The translations under genes were made by a program, and so were the position numbers. Below the pieces are notes generated by a model. It was not told the origin of the DNA and did no database searches. It saw only the letters and a list, made by a program, of their open reading frames with translations. 64,000 nt of DNA from NCBI GenBank assembly GCA_035559815.1, contig DATMAT010000023.1, forward strand, positions 1 to 64,000, in the 5' to 3' direction. The stretch comes from Thermodesulfobacteriota bacterium. GTDB taxonomy: Bacteria > Desulfobacterota_D > UBA1144 > Nemesobacterales > CSP1-2. The first letter of the stretch is position 1. Each line of letters starts with the position of its first letter. This document shows positions 51,679 through 60,368 of the stretch, piece after piece.

Positions 51679-51739
51679 ATGGTGTCGCGTCTTATTTATT
51701 ATGAATGATTCTAATTTTAGTAAAGGTGTTAGTCTTTGC

Positions 51740-52114
51740 TCAATGTTCCGAGATCACTTCCAGCTTGACTTTAGCTACCCCGCTTGTGATCAAACCTATG
51801 GCTTTGGCTGCCGCACGGGAAAGGTCGATAATCCTCCTCCGGTTAAAGGGTCCCCGGTCATTTATCCTGACTATGACGTGCTTACCGTTTTTTAAGTTTA
51901 TGATCCTGACCATTGCTCCAATGGGCAGGCTCCTGTGGGCGGCTGTGTAGCCATTCATATCGAAACGCTCGCCACTTGCTGTTTTTCCACCATGGAGTTT
52001 AGAGCCGTACCAAGAGGCGAGACCAACTTGAGAGTGCGCATTGGAAGCGTGGCTTTTAACACTGAAAAAAAGGAATGGGATAAACCAGATAAACAAAACC
52101 AGCTTTATTCTCAT
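51740..52114 (-). CDS. short RlpA-like protein without SPOR domain
   Basis: 124 residues from ATG 52114: signal peptide RIKLVLFIWFIPFLFFSVKSHA, then the double-psi barrel ASWYGSKLHGGKTASGERFDMNGYTAAHRSLPIGA and VRINDRGPFNRRRIIDLS. The frame runs on upstream to 52369, but that part overlaps the divergent alaC and reads unlike protein, so I cut it. The lipobox Cys is missing, so it should be a soluble periplasmic protein. Tandem paralogue of the gene downstream. Confidence 0.85.
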   Translation of the reverse strand: MRIKLVLFIWFIPFLFFSVKSHASNAHSQVGLASWYGSKLHGGKTASGERFDMNGYTAAHRSLPIGAMVRIINLKNGKHVIVRINDRGPFNRRRIIDLSRAAAKAIGLITSGVAKVKLEVISEH

Positions 52115-52226
52115 AATCCATCCGCATTTTACCATAAAATGCCCACTTCTTTCCAGGACTGACTTGAGATTGCCGATGTTTGGAATAAAATTATAAAACG
52201 CTTTGGTTGCCTGGAGATAAAGGAAA

Positions 52227-53414
52227 ATGCAAAATTTTTTAGAAGAGTTCTCGCTCATAAAAAGGCTCCCTCCATACATCTTTGCCATAGTGAACGACCT
52301 CAAGACAAAGGCCCGGGCGAGGGGAGAGGACATCATAGATTTGGGAATGGGTAACCCGGACCTGCCCACTCCAAAACATATCGTGGATAAACTGGTGGAA
52401 GCGGCGAGGAACCCTAGGAATCACCGGTACTCCGCTTCAGCGGGGATTCCCAAGCTGAGGCTGGCGGTTTGTGATTGGTATAAGAGAAATTATGGGGTAG
52501 AACTAGACCCGGATACCGAAGCTATAGTTACGATCGGTTCTAAAGAGGGAATTTCCCATCTCATGCTATCCATTCTCGCTCCGGGCGATGTAGTTATAGT
52601 CCCGAATCCGACTTATCCCATACATAGCTACTCGGTGATTATTGCTCGGGCAGACGTGAAAAGCGTGCCCCTTACCAAAGATATAAATTTCATAGAGGCT
52701 GTGGAAAAGGCGGTGAAAGAGATATGGCCTAGGCCGAAGGTGTTGATAATTTCTTTCCCCCACAACCCTACCACCAGCGTCGTGGACCTGAATTTCTTCA
52801 ACGAGATTTACGAGTTGGCCAGGAATTACGGACTGATCGTAGTGCACGATTTTGCTTATGCCGACCTCTGCTTTGATGGATACAAAGCCCCCAGCTTTCT
52901 GGAGGTTCCGGGGGCTAAGGAATTGGGGGTGGAGTTTTTCACCCTCTCCAAAAGTTACAATATGCCCGGATGGCGTGTCGGTTTCATGGTCGGAAACGCC
53001 AAGATTATAAATGCGCTAAAAAGAATTAAGAGCTATCTTGATTATGGGATATTCCAACCGGTACAAATAGCGGCCATATTGGCCCTAAACGGCCCTCAGG
53101 ATTGCCTCACGGATATAAGGGACAAGTATTGTTTGCGAAGGGACAAGCTCGTAGACGGGCTTTCCCGTGCTGGCTGGAAGATTACCAAGCCGAAGGGGAC
53201 CATGTTTGTGTGGGCGGAAATACCGGAGGGTTTAAGGGAAATGGGTTCTCTGGAATTTTCGAAGATGCTGATCGAGAAAGCAAAAGTGGCGGTATCTCCG
53301 GGGGTAGGGTTTGGAAACCACGGCGAAGGCTATGTAAGGTTTGCGCTCGTCGAGAACGAGAAGAGAATAATGCAGGCGGTAAGAGGCATCAGAAGGGCTT
53401 TGAACAATTACTAG
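52227..53414 (+). CDS. alaC: alanine aminotransferase AlaC-like
   Basis: PLP enzyme that makes alanine from pyruvate and glutamate. 395 residues. [19 protein letters not shown] and the following [69 protein letters not shown] (PLP Lys) and [11 protein letters not shown] closely follow E. coli AlaC. LL-diaminopimelate aminotransferase is a near relative and a possible alternative. AAGGAAA before the ATG. Confidence 0.9.
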   Translation: MQNFLEEFSLIKRLPPYIFAIVNDLKTKARARGEDIIDLGMGNPDLPTPKHIVDKLVEAARNPRNHRYSASAGIPKLRLAVCDWYKRNYGVELDPDTEAIVTIGSKEGISHLMLSILAPGDVVIVPNPTYPIHSYSVIIARADVKSVPLTKDINFIEAVEKAVKEIWPRPKVLIISFPHNPTTSVVDLNFFNEIYELARNYGLIVVHDFAYADLCFDGYKAPSFLEVPGAKELGVEFFTLSKSYNMPGWRVGFMVGNAKIINALKRIKSYLDYGIFQPVQIAAILALNGPQDCLTDIRDKYCLRRDKLVDGLSRAGWKITKPKGTMFVWAEIPEGLREMGSLEFSKMLIEKAKVAVSPGVGFGNHGEGYVRFALVENEKRIMQAVRGIRRALNNY

Positions 53415-53464
53415 AAGGGGAGTTAAGAATTAAGAGTGGTGAACAGTTATTTCTCTAGTTTCTT

Positions 53465-53512
53465 CAACTCTTAACTTTTCACTTTTCACTCTTCACTCTT
53501 CACTCTTTGAAA
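53465..53512. repeat. short tandem repeat (TTCACTC units)
   Basis: Repeated TTTTCAC/TTCACTC units between alaC and tamB; the end of tamB runs into it. Simple low-complexity sequence. Confidence 0.6.
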
Positions 53513-56500
53513 CAAGGGGCAGGAGTAATCGAATTGAAAGAATACATCACCTCCTGCCTCTTCTCCACCAACCTCGCTGCTCAGGGTTAAAAAATCAAAA
53601 ACTCTATATTCGACAAGAACACTATTTGTGGGAACCGGGGCGGCAGTGGAAGCTTGTGAAGTACCTCGCTCGTAGGCCACATAAAGGTTATCGGTAAGGT
53701 ATTTCCCGACTTCGAGCTCGGGCCCGCTTTCTCCCCCCCTCACGCTAATAACATCCAATGCGAACTTATCTCCCACTATCCCTTTAAGTTCACCTGCGGC
53801 TATTCCCCCTAGTACCTCCCCAGCTTGCTGCTGAAGCGATATTCTTTGTCCAGCCCCCAGCCTATCCGAAGACGTTCCGAATACCAGATAAGAAATGATA
53901 TCCGTTTCCTCCATAGTTGGATTGCTGGATAGCTTTATTTCCGGCTTCTTAGCCGTACCTCCTATGTTCACGAATATGTCTACGTCGGAGACTCTATAGT
54001 GTGCCTTAATGTTAAGGAACGGGTTAATTTCCGGCGTGCCCTGGAAGCTCACCAGGCCTTCATCGATCCTGAAGAGTTTACCTAGGACTTCATAAGTTCC
54101 CCTTACCGTGTTTATATTCCCGGTGAGTATGAGCGGGTCGCCGTATCTCTTGATGATTCCGACATTCCCCCTAAGCTCCACGTTTGCACCTCTACCCCGT
54201 ACCCAGACATTACCGCGCATCGATGCTTTTATATCCATTGCCACGTTATCCCGGAAATAGTCAGTCGGTTTGGAGGTTTCTATGGTAAATTCCTCCTCCT
54301 CTTCGTCCACGAATTTTATATCCTCTACCTCTTTATCCGGTAGATCGGGTATGCGGATACGGGCCCTCCGGACCCTGGCGTTTCCAGTAATGTTGAGCCT
54401 TCCTTCGTTGCCTTCGACGTTAACGTTGCCGTCCAATCTGGCGCTGATACCCTGGGGCTCTATACGGAAGTTATCCATCTTGCCGTTCAGACTATAAGAC
54501 AATTCCCGGAAATCGAAATCTCCTTGCAATGTTGCTTTTCCCTCACCGGTTTTAATCTCCAGGGTTCTGAGGAATCCTCTCTGTCCCTGCATCTCGATAA
54601 TACCGGCTGTTATTCTTAGTTCGTTCCTCAGTAGTCCGAGCTTCAAGGAAACCTCTTGTAGCCTCAACTGACCGTTTATAATCGGACTCCTCAGGTTTCC
54701 GGAAGCCCTCAAGTCGATGACGCCTATCCCGTTTATCTCTTTTATCTCATTGCTGACCATAGAGATCGGACTCAAATCTACGCCGCTTGATTTTAGTGTT
54801 AAGTCGAATTCTGCAGTCTTCAGGCCTTCTTTCATCTCCTTGAGATTAAGGCTTATATCGGCATATCCGTCTGCCTGAAAGATTTGTTTTGCGTCCTTAG
54901 TAATAAAGAGCTCGAAGTCTAATCTATTGTTCGAATAATTAAGGTTAATGTTGGTTCGGTCGCTTTTGAATTCTCTAAACTCTAAATTTGTGGCGTCAAT
55001 GTTGGCATTTATCTCGGGAGCTTCCAGCGTGCCCCTCAAGCTTAAATATCCTGAGCTTGTTCCTCTAAGCGGATACTCAAAATCGAATACCTCCGAAATA
55101 TCCGAAAAATTAATCGTGCTTAGCCTCAGGTCCGCGTTTACAGCCCCGGTAAAGTTAATATCGGCGTCGCCCAGCATCGAGTTTTGTTTATGGTATAGGT
55201 TGAAGGCTTTTACGGTCAATCGATTAGGGGAGATGGTCACATTCATAGGGTCACGGTTCTCAATTACACTGTCTTGGAGACTTAGTTTGATTTTTTCTAT
55301 CAGAAGATTCTTTTCTTCACCTTTGAAATCGGTCAGTTTTAATCGTGCTTCGTAGATTTTTTTGGGGTCTTCTAGAATGGAAATATTTCCGGTTATCTCC
55401 TTGCCTGTGCTTCTGGCCTGTAGTTGAGCACTCTTTATTTCTCTATCCTTGAATCTTATTTCCTCCAGGATTCCGTCTAGCTGGACTCGGGGATTCTCTG
55501 GGTCTAAAGTGGCTTCTCCGCTTATCTTGATTGATTCGATGTCCATATCCTTCTTATATCCGAAATCGGATGCTGTCGCCGAAGTGGTAATTCGGGGGTT
55601 TCTAATCTTTCCCTGGACTATTCCTTCCGCCTTCAGCTTGCCTTCCAATTGAAGCTCCGGCTTGAATTTGGATATGAAATTTAAATCGTCAACCAGAACA
55701 TTGTAGTTGAAATTTATACTGGTTAGCTTTGTTCCCTTTCCCTTGGCTTCAAGCCTGAAGGCATCGGAAGTTAACGAGAGGGTGCTTACGTTTAATATCC
55801 GCCTATCGTAAGAAGTATCGATTCGACCCCGGCTTATTTTTAAATCGGAAAAGGTTGACGGAAGAACCTCCGCCCGCACGTTTGCATTCAAGCTTTCTGC
55901 CAGGTCCCCATTAAGGGGTAACGAGCCCTTGAGGCTTAGGTTGGAATTTATATCACTTTTGTATCTCTGGTTATTCAGAATCAAGGCCAGGTTAACCTTG
56001 TTTAATCTTGAGACCAGGTCGAATTTTAGGTTAGACCTGGCCATTTCCAGGGTTCCCTGGAGGTCGATGTCGCCGAGTTCATGTCCTTTTTGTCGAAATT
56101 CCATTATGCTTAGCCGGGCTTCTAATTTATCCCTTATATCCCCACTCAGGGGTAAGGCTCCCTTCAGTTCGAGATTAGAGTTTAGGTTGGTGGAGTACCT
56201 TTCACCGTTAAGCACCGAAGCCAGGTTAAAGTCAATTAGCTTTGAGGCCAGGTCGAAGCTTAGGTCAGATTTTGAGGCCTGTATCCGCCCGGTTAAATCG
56301 ACCTCTCCAAGCTCCTTTCCCTGTAGCCCGAGTTTATCTATAATTATCTTTGTTCTCAGGTCTTTTAACTCTTGCCATTTTCCATCGGCTTCAAAATTCG
56401 CATTTATCCTTCCATCTATATTCTTGTTCATAATTTCGGGCAACTTGTCTTCTGGTATAAATTTATAAATTTCGGAGGCTTGTAAATCTTCGAGTGAAAC

Positions 56501-57580
56501 TTTAAGGTCAAATTGGTTTGTTTCCTTCTTTGTGAGAATCCGCTCCAGGTCTAAATGGCCGCTGAATGATGTTTGTCCGAAATCCGTTTTTACCACCCCA
56601 TCATTTATTTCTACCCTGGTTCCGTCCATTTTGATTTTCTCAACCAGGGCTGACACTTTTCTCCCTTTTATTTGTGATTCGGGCATCCTTACTCTTATAT
56701 CGGCCTCGATGTCGCCCCGGCTAATATACTTACCGGAACCCTCAATCTCTGCGTTAATAGTGCCTAATTCCTTTACTTGATATCCGTAAGCGGAGGCTTT
56801 GAGCTTGAATTCCGGTTGTTTGAAATCATTGACTTCCCCATCCAGTTTGATCTCCGCTCCATTCAAGCTTAATTTTAGATTTTTAACCTCTGCCCTATTT
56901 GTCGTATATAAGGCTGCCGTAGATAGTTCCGCTATGTTGATGTCGTGGGGTGATATCTTTAGTGACGCACTATTCAGGTAGAGTTCGATTTTTTTGCTGA
57001 TGTTGTATAAGGAAAGTGAGAAGTCTAATTTGTCTATATCAATCTCAGATGTTTTACTCTTCCCCTTCTCTATCACTTTGATCTGGGCATTATGGACAAG
57101 GACTTTTTTTAGGATGACGCTCCAAGGAGGAAATGATTTAATTCGTTCGGGTTCCTTCTTGTCTTTTTCTTTTTTTTCTCCGCCGATCTTATCAAAGTTC
57201 CAGTTCCCGTCACTGTCCTGGATAAGATTTAATCTCAATCCGGCAACTGAGACATTTTCTATGGGTATAGTTTTACTGTAAAGAGTCGAGCTATTTAGCA
57301 GGAGGGAAAGGGAATAGCGCAGGGAAGCCTGTTCGATATAGGCAAAGGGTTCTTCGTCTATTCTAAGTAAAACTTCTTTTAGCTTGATTCCGCGGATGAA
57401 GTCAATATCGATTTCTCCGATGGAAAAGGTTTGTTTCGTGGCGCCGCTTATTGCTTTTTCTAGAAGATTCTTTATCGCTTTCCTTGAGTACTCCGTCTGT
57501 AAAAAGACCGAGACAGCCGTGATCAGGACTGCAATTATAGCGAAAAGAAGCACAATTGTTTTCAGGAACTTAGAATTCAT
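53486..57580 (-). CDS. tamB: TamB-like translocation/assembly protein
   Basis: 1364 residues. One N-terminal membrane anchor (FLKTIVLLFAIIAVLITAVSVF), then a very long beta-rich chain spanning the periplasm, and a C-terminal TamB domain (about 1000-1360: LRITAGIIEMQGQRGFL, IIKRYGDPLILTGNINTVRGTYEVLG, DIISYLVFGTSSDRLGAGQ). TamB-type proteins help insert outer-membrane proteins and move phospholipids between membranes. About residues 385-580 contain two ~100-residue direct repeats (ELGEVDLTGRIQASKSDLSFDLASK and ELGDIDLQGTLEMARSNLKFDLVSR). tamA lies upstream on the same strand, with the small ORF at 57785 between. Confidence 0.92.
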   Translation of the reverse strand: MNSKFLKTIVLLFAIIAVLITAVSVFLQTEYSRKAIKNLLEKAISGATKQTFSIGEIDIDFIRGIKLKEVLLRIDEEPFAYIEQASLRYSLSLLLNSSTLYSKTIPIENVSVAGLRLNLIQDSDGNWNFDKIGGEKKEKDKKEPERIKSFPPWSVILKKVLVHNAQIKVIEKGKSKTSEIDIDKLDFSLSLYNISKKIELYLNSASLKISPHDINIAELSTAALYTTNRAEVKNLKLSLNGAEIKLDGEVNDFKQPEFKLKASAYGYQVKELGTINAEIEGSGKYISRGDIEADIRVRMPESQIKGRKVSALVEKIKMDGTRVEINDGVVKTDFGQTSFSGHLDLERILTKKETNQFDLKVSLEDLQASEIYKFIPEDKLPEIMNKNIDGRINANFEADGKWQELKDLRTKIIIDKLGLQGKELGEVDLTGRIQASKSDLSFDLASKLIDFNLASVLNGERYSTNLNSNLELKGALPLSGDIRDKLEARLSIMEFRQKGHELGDIDLQGTLEMARSNLKFDLVSRLNKVNLALILNNQRYKSDINSNLSLKGSLPLNGDLAESLNANVRAEVLPSTFSDLKISRGRIDTSYDRRILNVSTLSLTSDAFRLEAKGKGTKLTSINFNYNVLVDDLNFISKFKPELQLEGKLKAEGIVQGKIRNPRITTSATASDFGYKKDMDIESIKISGEATLDPENPRVQLDGILEEIRFKDREIKSAQLQARSTGKEITGNISILEDPKKIYEARLKLTDFKGEEKNLLIEKIKLSLQDSVIENRDPMNVTISPNRLTVKAFNLYHKQNSMLGDADINFTGAVNADLRLSTINFSDISEVFDFEYPLRGTSSGYLSLRGTLEAPEINANIDATNLEFREFKSDRTNINLNYSNNRLDFELFITKDAKQIFQADGYADISLNLKEMKEGLKTAEFDLTLKSSGVDLSPISMVSNEIKEINGIGVIDLRASGNLRSPIINGQLRLQEVSLKLGLLRNELRITAGIIEMQGQRGFLRTLEIKTGEGKATLQGDFDFRELSYSLNGKMDNFRIEPQGISARLDGNVNVEGNEGRLNITGNARVRRARIRIPDLPDKEVEDIKFVDEEEEEFTIETSKPTDYFRDNVAMDIKASMRGNVWVRGRGANVELRGNVGIIKRYGDPLILTGNINTVRGTYEVLGKLFRIDEGLVSFQGTPEINPFLNIKAHYRVSDVDIFVNIGGTAKKPEIKLSSNPTMEETDIISYLVFGTSSDRLGAGQRISLQQQAGEVLGGIAAGELKGIVGDKFALDVISVRGGESGPELEVGKYLTDNLYVAYERGTSQASTAAPVPTNSVLVEYRVFDFLTLSSEVGGEEAGGDVFFQFDYSCPLFQRVKSEE

Positions 57581-57784
57581 AGTTTATTATGAATTCATAT
57601 TATAACACGAAGACGCTCGGTTATATGATTCTTGAAGTAAAGTAGGTCGTATGATGGGTTACTCTGATTGAGAAATAATCGTTGGGACTTTTTAGCGAGA
57701 GGCTACGCTGCCGTCTCTGAATGGATGTTATTTAGCGAGACAAGATCCGTCCCCAATTACCTTTTTTATGAATTAATCTACAAT

Positions 57785-57970
57785 TTAGTACCGGCGGTGC
57801 CTCCTTGGTAAATACCTTTGCCAGTAGCAGGCCAGTAACGGTATCAATAGTACTAAGCTACCGTTGCCATCCTCTGGATCGTCGTTGTCGCTGGCCTCTA
57901 AAGCTAGCACGGGGTTCTCATACTTAATCAACTCCGGCTCTATGTATTCTCCCTTTTCCATCTCGTTCAT
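57785..57970 (-). CDS. small protein with peptide-precursor-like start, between tamA and tamB
   Basis: 61 residues. MNEMEKGEYIEPELIKYENP recalls the leader of ribosomally made modified peptides (YxxPxLxxY), followed by an acidic stretch ALEASDNDDPEDGNGS, a hydrophobic run LVLLIPLLACYW and a basic end QRYLPRRHRRY. The last three parts also resemble a C-terminal sorting signal (motif, membrane helix, Arg tail). AAGGAG lies upstream. No modifying enzyme is in the window. Real gene likely; role unknown. Confidence 0.55.
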   Translation of the reverse strand: MNEMEKGEYIEPELIKYENPVLALEASDNDDPEDGNGSLVLLIPLLACYWQRYLPRRHRRY

Positions 57971-58148
57971 GTTCTGCTCGTCTCCTTCTTTACCTGGGCT
58001 GGTGGGACTATGAAATCATTTTGCCTAGGCCGAGTCAACTGGACTTTAGGCGCATTTTGAGACGATAAAAGTTTACTAGTTTAGACCTGCTCTTACTTTG
58101 GTTCTATGCGGCAATAAAACTTTTTTCCAAGGCCTATTGATAAAAGTT

Positions 58149-59972
58149 TTAAAATGCCTGTCCAATGCTCAGGAAGAACTGAAATCTCCCGATACCGGGC
58201 TCTGGGTTAAGAGCATATCCAAAATCAACCCGGAGCGGGCCGATTAGTGTATTGTATCTCAATCCGGTCCCGACGGCATATTTGATTTCATCCAATTTAA
58301 AGTCGAATTCTTTGGAGTACACGTTCCCATAATCGAGGAATGCCACTCCGCCGAAGCTCCTGTAGATGGGGAACCTTATCTCAAAGCTCCCTAAGAGGAG
58401 TGAGTTGCCCCCGATGGGGTCATCATTAGCGGCAAGTGGCCCGAGTTTCTGGAATGGAAATCCTCTCATGGTTGTGCTTCCGCCGGCAAAGAACCTCTTA
58501 AAAATCGGAATTCCTAAAGTATCCGTATCACCAAATGGCTGTATAACTCCCAGTGTTAATCTTTTCGCAAAAACAACATCATGAAACAGCTCTCTGTAGC
58601 CTTTGAGTTCGATTGTTCCAAGCAGGTAGTCGACATCCGAGCCCAGTGCCTCGAAGGAGGACTCAAGGCTGGCTGTGGCTACCGTGCCGCGGGTGGGATT
58701 GAATATGCTATCGGTGGTATTGCGTTCCAGGGTAAATCTAAAGAAGGTCAAAAAAAATTCCTCTCCTTTGATGAACTCCTCTACCGCATTTGATATATTG
58801 GACAATTGAGAGTGCTGGACGTTGAAGGAACCATATGCGTTAAAGACTCCGGCGAATCTTTTTCTCATTCCTACCGTACCGATAGCATTTTTAGAGGTAA
58901 AACTGGGAAAGTCATCCCGGAAGAGACTGAATATCCCGGTAAGTTCGGAGTCGCCCCCAATTATATAGGGTTGAGTAAACTTTGCCCCTGCTATTTGGGT
59001 CAGAAACGAAAACCGACCCGCTAATTCCACTCTCCTCCCTCCTCCGAAAAAATTCCGCTGAGTCCATATTATTTGACCCCTGAACAGGTCCTCTGTGCCG
59101 TATCCCACACCAACTCTCACGCTTCCTGATTTTCTCTCTCTTACCCTGATGACTATATTGGCGATTTTTTCATCTTCATCAAAATCTACATCGGTCAAGA
59201 CGGAGCTGAAAAGGTCGAGTCTAAATATTCTGGCCCTGGTGTCGTTCAGCTTTTTTGTGGAATATATTTCTCCCTCTTTGAACGTGGCTTCTCTGGTGAT
59301 CACGTAGGTTTCTACTTCTTCATTACCTTCTACCTCGGTCGAGCCAAACCGGTAAAGAGAGCCTGGATTTATATGGAAATTTACCTTAGCCCATTTTTCC
59401 TTTCTGTTTACTAATGCTTCTCCCTCCACCACGGACTTAGGATAGCCTATATCCGAAAGAGTGTTTGAGATCAATCCCTTAGTTTCCTGGTATTTTATCG
59501 GTGAAAACGGCTTGTCCGTCTTGAGTGGTACGGAATCGAGTATGGTCTTTCTTTCCTCCTCGCTTAATTCCCCTTCTATGTTCATATTCAGTTCTGTCAG
59601 AATAACCGGCTTACCTTCTTCGATATTTATAGTAATCTCTACCCTATCCTTTCTTTCGTTGTACTTGAGCTTGTATTCCGCTTTAGCATCATAGTATCCA
59701 TGGTTGCCATAAAGTCTTTTTATTCTTAGCATATCATCTCTCAAGATTTCCTCATCAAATTCCGGGTCTTTTACCCAAGGTTTTATGGATGGGAATTCCG
59801 TACCTATCTTTTCTTTTATTTCCTTTTTGCTTACGGACTTGGCACCGTTAATTCGAATTTTGGATATTCTCACCCTGGTTTCATTATTCTGACTGGAAAC
59901 AGGGTTGACGTGACTAAAAAGGATTAGGATAACGATAATGAAACGAAAGCGGTTACTTCTTGTTCTTTCCAT
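58149..59972 (-). CDS. tamA: Omp85-family outer membrane assembly protein (TamA/BamA-like)
   Basis: 607 residues: signal peptide (RFIIVILILFSHVNPVSSQ), about three POTRA domains (~30-270: VRISKIRINGAKSVSKKEIK, KDRVEITINIEEGKPVILTELNM, YRFGSTEVEGNEEVETYVIT), and a 16-strand barrel ending in FFLSIGQAF with the C-terminal Phe needed for BAM recognition. Barrel features include RGFPFQKLGP (the RGF loop-6 motif). It stands upstream of tamB, the TamA-TamB arrangement; bamD is elsewhere. Confidence 0.92.
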   Translation of the reverse strand: MERTRSNRFRFIIVILILFSHVNPVSSQNNETRVRISKIRINGAKSVSKKEIKEKIGTEFPSIKPWVKDPEFDEEILRDDMLRIKRLYGNHGYYDAKAEYKLKYNERKDRVEITINIEEGKPVILTELNMNIEGELSEEERKTILDSVPLKTDKPFSPIKYQETKGLISNTLSDIGYPKSVVEGEALVNRKEKWAKVNFHINPGSLYRFGSTEVEGNEEVETYVITREATFKEGEIYSTKKLNDTRARIFRLDLFSSVLTDVDFDEDEKIANIVIRVRERKSGSVRVGVGYGTEDLFRGQIIWTQRNFFGGGRRVELAGRFSFLTQIAGAKFTQPYIIGGDSELTGIFSLFRDDFPSFTSKNAIGTVGMRKRFAGVFNAYGSFNVQHSQLSNISNAVEEFIKGEEFFLTFFRFTLERNTTDSIFNPTRGTVATASLESSFEALGSDVDYLLGTIELKGYRELFHDVVFAKRLTLGVIQPFGDTDTLGIPIFKRFFAGGSTTMRGFPFQKLGPLAANDDPIGGNSLLLGSFEIRFPIYRSFGGVAFLDYGNVYSKEFDFKLDEIKYAVGTGLRYNTLIGPLRVDFGYALNPEPGIGRFQFFLSIGQAF

Positions 59973-60067
59973 TCAAAGGCAATGAGGCGCAATCAAATTT
60001 TTAATCGAGAGTCTTTATTATGCATACCCACTTGTAGGATTCAAGTGTAGTTTGTCCTAATTTTCCG

Positions 60068-60292
60068 TTGGTTGCAATTTTATACGATTGCTCTGGTATT
60101 CTCGTGACATTCGCCTTTTGTAAATCAATAGCGGTTTATGGATTAATTATGTGTATACTTTGGGGAGCTGAGAGTGATTTCTATATATTGATGGCTATCT
60201 CAATGATTTCGTTTGTTCTCAATTATCCTAGATTCGATTTCTGGCAGGAAACTTACAGAAAAGCCTTGCTGTATAGGGACGGTCGGATCTAG
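60068..60292 (+). CDS. small membrane ORF, possible gene remnant
   Basis: 74 residues from a TTG: hydrophobic YGLIMCILWGAESDFYILMA and the end FVLNYPRFDFWQETYRKAL. The last part looks protein-like, but no Shine-Dalgarno or family is recognised. It may be the end of a decayed gene. The surrounding 59973-60368 stretch holds no other feature except the mltD promoter. Confidence 0.3.
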   Translation: MVAILYDCSGILVTFAFCKSIAVYGLIMCILWGAESDFYILMAISMISFVLNYPRFDFWQETYRKALLYRDGRI

Positions 60293-60330
60293 CCGGATTG
60301 TGCCTAGGTTAAAAATCTACATAAATTTCG

Positions 60331-60359
60331 TTGACATCCAATTTGATTTGTGATAAAAA
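60331..60359 (+). promoter_or_regulatory. promoter directly before the mltD-like gene
   Basis: TTGACA, 17 bases, TAAAAA; the -10 box ends nine bases before the ATG. A weak AGAAG may still serve for ribosome binding. Confidence 0.4.
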
Positions 60360-60368
60360 AAGAAGCCA

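Noticed and set aside
52115-52369. N-terminal extension of the short RlpA-like protein
   Set aside because: It overlaps the divergent alaC start and the signal peptide begins cleanly at 52114.
53465-53512. CRISPR-like tandem repeat
   Set aside because: Units are only 7-8 bases without spacers; simple low-complexity sequence. No CRISPR array or cas gene was found anywhere in the window.
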